Source: Sipunculus nudus
Taxonomy: Eukaryota > Annelida > Sipuncula > Golfingiida > Sipunculidae
Reading direction: 5' to 3'
Assembly: GCA_026874595.1 (NCBI GenBank)
Contig: CM049320.1
Location: 38,006,714-38,070,713 of the forward strand
DNA: 64,000 nucleotides
Part shown: positions 60,916-64,000 of the stretch, one piece after another
Numbering within the stretch: the stretch's first letter is position 1
How the letters are laid out: every line of letters begins with the position of its first letter
Made by a program: the position numbers and the translations under genes
The notes under the pieces: model-generated
Seen by the model: the letters and a program-made list of their open reading frames with translations, nothing else
The model's database searches: none
Told to the model about the DNA's origin: nothing

Positions 60916-61231
60916 CTGCGCAGACTCGGACTCACAAGAGTACGACTCTACTGTTTAGGTTTTGTGGGCGTCACAATCTGATCCCCCACAATGCACCGGG
61001 GCTTCTAAATTCACAAACAGCGTAGGTATATATGTAGTGAAGAGGATAATGTAGTCCGTTCAATTATGTTGGATTAGAATTGTTTCAAGGCAAACTGCAT
61101 AAAAATGGGCGTTTTATGGTAAGGACTTCACGGAATTAACCAAATATTGTAAACATACGCACGTGAAATAAAGACAGAAGATGTTTCCTCGAAATGTAAC
61201 AAATTTTGATTTTAAAGTGTGACAGTTGAGA
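60916..61231 (-). repeat. Dispersed repeat, inverted partner of 39233-39538
   Basis: See 39233-39538. Starts at CTGCGCAG (60916-60923) and ends after the 28-base identical block (61191-61218). The copies are 21 kb apart in opposite orientation, so transposition is likelier than local duplication. Confidence 0.8.
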
Positions 61232-61894
61232 CATCTCACACGACCACAGTGCATACCAAAAAGAGGTTCGTTTCTAGTAGGAACGACCTCTGGCGGAAGG
61301 GTGAATGTATAGCTGTTGCCACTAAGCTACTTAACTCTAATGGCAGTGAATGTTTGTTCTGGGCGCAGGTTCGCCGCACTTTATCTCATGTGGGCCACTC
61401 TGAACAGACAGGTAGAGAGGCAGCATGCATTCACGTCATTTACATGTCTGGAAACTCAGCTAGTTTAGATAAGCGTGTGAATGTGTTACCCTCGTAACAG
61501 CCTCCAGACTTGCGTTTTATCATGTTTACTAGATCTGTACGTGTGTTTTATCTAATCTGCCTGAAAGCCCCACGTGAAATTGACCGGTAAGTTAAAAGGA
61601 GTCCCGTTTCCTCTTGTATTTAGGCCACCAATTTCTAATGTTTACGCAGGGTTCCGTTGTTATAGGTTAAACAATATATAATAACCTGTTTATACTTATG
61701 TTTTTGAAAACAGAGTATAATCAAAGCAAATAAACTGCATTTGCAACATATAGCCATTTTGTTGCCGTCGTAAAGACATAGGGTACGTCCTGCAATATGT
61801 CATAATCGCTGACACATTACTGCGGTTATTAAAATGCATGTGCTGGAGTGGCCCGTCCACGTGGTTTTCACCAGGTCCCCCGGTTTCCGCTGCT
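61232..61894. other. No gene recognised
   Basis: A 92-codon frame (61219-61497) starts within the repeat end and has no domain. Confidence 0.4.
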
Positions 61895-61980
61895 GAACGC
61901 CACCATCCAAGCCATGATAAGCGCCTCGTATTAGTTATCATTATAGCTCATTGTAAAATCCATGTAAAATATATAAAGTT
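61895..61980 (+). repeat. Dispersed repeat, copy 2
   Basis: GAACGCCACCATCCAAGCCA, CCTCGTATTAGTTATCATTA and CATGTAAAATATATAAAGTT; partner of 59787-59870, about 2.1 kb away. Confidence 0.6.
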
Positions 61981-62825
61981 TTTTTTAAATATAAATGTGA
62001 TTAATGGAAAAAATCGTGTGTTTTGTCTGGCTAATATTAGTTGTTTTTTGGGTTTTTTTTTTTTTTTTGTTAAGTAAACGAATTTTTGACAAATTTGGAC
62101 GACAAATCGGTTTCGGTACAGCATTGAGTACAAAGAATAAAGACATTTTGCGAATATATTGGTCATCTCGCTGACGCGATTCCGGTAATAAGATCCCGCA
62201 AAATGGCGTAAGTGGAGTCTGGTTGTTGTCCAAGGCCCAATGATCATGCTGCGAAGAATAAAGGAAACTGGGGTTATTTGCACGAAACATTGGGCCAATA
62301 TGAGATCTCCCTACAGGCCAATACCATATCTGGATTTATATGTTGCGATGCCGATAAACGTCGCACGACAAAGAGCGGCCTAATTTTTTATGATAATTAA
62401 TCGCCGAACCCGAAATAATAATCAATTTTATAAAGTCTATACATAGAGGCCCGGTCCGTGTACTAAGTCATTCAGTGTCGGACCCGTTTTGTATAGTGAG
62501 ATTTTATAATTATAATCTAATGTGCGGTAGCCCCCATCTAGCAGCGCGGCTGGATTATTACATGTCCCGTATGGTGCCCCTGTATAAACCCCAGATAAAA
62601 TCCTGGTGAACTTTTCACTCAGAATGACTCTTCGGTAGGTGTCCTGGAAAATTTTATAAGCATACTTATACGGCCAGGATAGCTGTGGAGGGTTCGTTTG
62701 CACCCACAAATCCGTTATGGTTACAGCTGAGGTGAGTTTAGTTGTGTACAATCTTTGTCTCTTTATATGATTATTAATAACCTGAGTGTATGTTTTTTTT
62801 AATCTGATTGTGACGTCATTTCCGT
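61981..62825. other. No gene recognised; one unassigned minus frame
   Basis: The minus-strand frame 62437-62751 (104 codons, VTITDLWVQTNPPQLSWPYK...) has varied, non-repetitive composition and ends at a stop. I find no domain and cannot confirm splice sites. It might be an exon or part of a transposon. Confidence 0.3.
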
Positions 62826-63000
62826 GAGGGTAGGATGTAGCTTAGTGGTTAAGGCGTTTAAGTCACCTCTTCAAACTCCGATGATGCCTGTAAGACACAA
62901 TGGTGAAATGTCGATAGAACTTCAGAGATTCGCTTCAATGTCTTAAAGACAAATTATCGCTCATGGATTATTCCTGAGGCAATGCATTTAATAAATCTAA
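62826..63000 (+). mobile_element. tRNA-derived SINE, family A, copy 2 (B-box part lost)
   Basis: GGATGTAGCTTAGTGGTTAA then GGCG is the A box. The B-box region is replaced by unrelated sequence. The body AACTTCAGAGATTCGCTTCA, ATGTCTTAAAGAC and GGATTATTCC matches the body of 17468-17672. Confidence 0.65.
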
Positions 63001-64000
63001 CCTCAAAAGGCTTATTTCATTACATAATGTTCATATCATTCTTATATGGTATCTTAATCCACTTCCAAAAGACAGTGCTACCGACAGGCCGTGGACGTAT
63101 CCTTCAACGGGAAAGCGTTATTTCTTCTTAAGAGAAACATCCAATACAAGTATACATGGACAACATATTCAAGATGTATTAATCAATGCTGAAGCAGTCC
63201 TTCTGTCGTTGCTGAAAGGTCATCCCTTTTTATAATGCACAGCAATACAGGCTGCAAACACATCCATTGTCAAGTATAATTTTCCAAAACATGTAACCAG
63301 GATATATAAAACCAATATATTTTTTTATATAATTGGATATTTGAATAGACTCAAAATTGCTATCAAAGGGGCCTTTTCTATTAACTAAAGACATTCCCTT
63401 GAACCTTTTTTATGAACAAAATAGGTCAGAAAACCTACAGTGGCTACAAAGGTATTCCAAACGTGTAACTAGCGGCGGTTTTCAGTTTGTAATCATTGAT
63501 GTGTTTTTGAACAGCCTGTAGATAAACAAATTCATATAGAACCTTTCTTAACAGAATTTACCTAGAGTTCATAAATGTGTACGCAAAGTAAGACAGAAAT
63601 CACATAAACTCTATTGCAAAAGTAAATGAATTGCTGGCTTTAAGCGAGCTCACGTAGTAAGCCTTCCGGTGAGGGTTACAAGTACTCTATACAAATTATT
63701 GGTGTGTGGGGGGGGGGGACACAGATTTCAAGATTAATCATAGAATTAGCTTAAAATTTAAAAAAACTTGGGTCTTTACCTTTGTGTGTGAACCATTTCT
63801 GAAAAAAAAATCTAAAAAATGCAGCTAGCAGCAAGCCCCGCATGGAGCCATAATTTTTGCTGTTTTAGTCACATGATGGCACTAATTTAGGGACCAGGCA
63901 GTAAATCTTATTGTATTTCAATGATGAATGAGTCATAACAGCCAATTAGAAGAAGAACTCTTCTTCAGAAGGACCTGAGCAATATATCATGTCTGGTTAG
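63001..64000. other. No gene recognised
   Basis: Unique AT-rich sequence with a short G-run near 63709; nothing recognisable. Confidence 0.4.

Overview
This is animal nuclear DNA, most probably from a bivalve or a close molluscan relative. It is AT-rich and gene-poor. It holds GT-AG type exon candidates, tRNA-derived SINEs, decayed LINEs, MITEs, many (TA)n tracts, and several copies of an element built from an ACGG/CCGT tetranucleotide tract followed by tandem core repeats. That last layout is the one described for 'pearl'/Helentron-type elements of bivalves. No prokaryotic operon, CRISPR array, rRNA gene or autonomous tRNA gene was seen. Assignment to mollusc is an inference from repeat architecture only.

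Gene content. The only part I can argue is a protein-coding gene is a plus-strand set of three short exons at 22714-22773, 23848-23952 and 24224-24508, with a doubtful fourth at 28588-28619. The three main exons are 60, 105 and 285 nt. All are multiples of three and all are phase 1 in and phase 1 out. Joined, they read like the second half of a laminin N-terminal (LN, domain VI) module of the laminin/netrin/usherin type, ending in the Cys-x-Cys that opens the first laminin-EGF repeat. The first half of the LN domain and the rest of the protein were not found.

Layout. 1-5.2 kb is mostly featureless. 5.2-6.3 kb is a tandem-array element with AGGTCA-rich cores. 7.1-8.3 kb holds a SINE and a LINE 3' end. 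10.04-10.90 kb is a 5'-truncated LINE with an intact 16-bp target duplication. 11.4-12.6 kb is a decayed Helentron-like element. 13.2-17.3 kb holds two direct copies of a ~640-bp segment around a 33-bp minisatellite. 17.5-19.8 kb holds a SINE, a MITE with an 8-bp duplication and a ~52-bp minisatellite. 22.7-24.5 kb is the LN exons. 24.5-26.4 kb is the largest Helentron-like copy, starting about 16 bp after the third exon. 26.5-30.9 kb holds a SINE, a second MITE copy and a G-rich minisatellite. 33.1-35.3 kb is a LINE reverse-transcriptase relic interrupted by a TA-duplicating MITE. 36.2-38.1 kb holds a tandem array with regularly spaced GGTGGCGCCACC palindromes and then a hAT-like element. 38.4-39.5 kb holds repeats with an inverted partner at 60.9-61.2 kb. 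41.5-52 kb holds SINE copies, simple repeats and a second Helentron-like copy (46.7-47.9 kb). 53.4-54.6 kb is a third copy. 56.98-57.14 kb is a palindromic pogo/Tigger-like MITE. 58-64 kb holds short repeats and a SINE.

How it fits together. The window reads as intron or intergenic DNA that has been a repeated target for transposable elements. Most interest lies in the Helentron-like family: different core repeats carry the same terminal hairpins. One copy abuts an LN exon. Several insertions are preserved well enough to give target duplications and relative ages.
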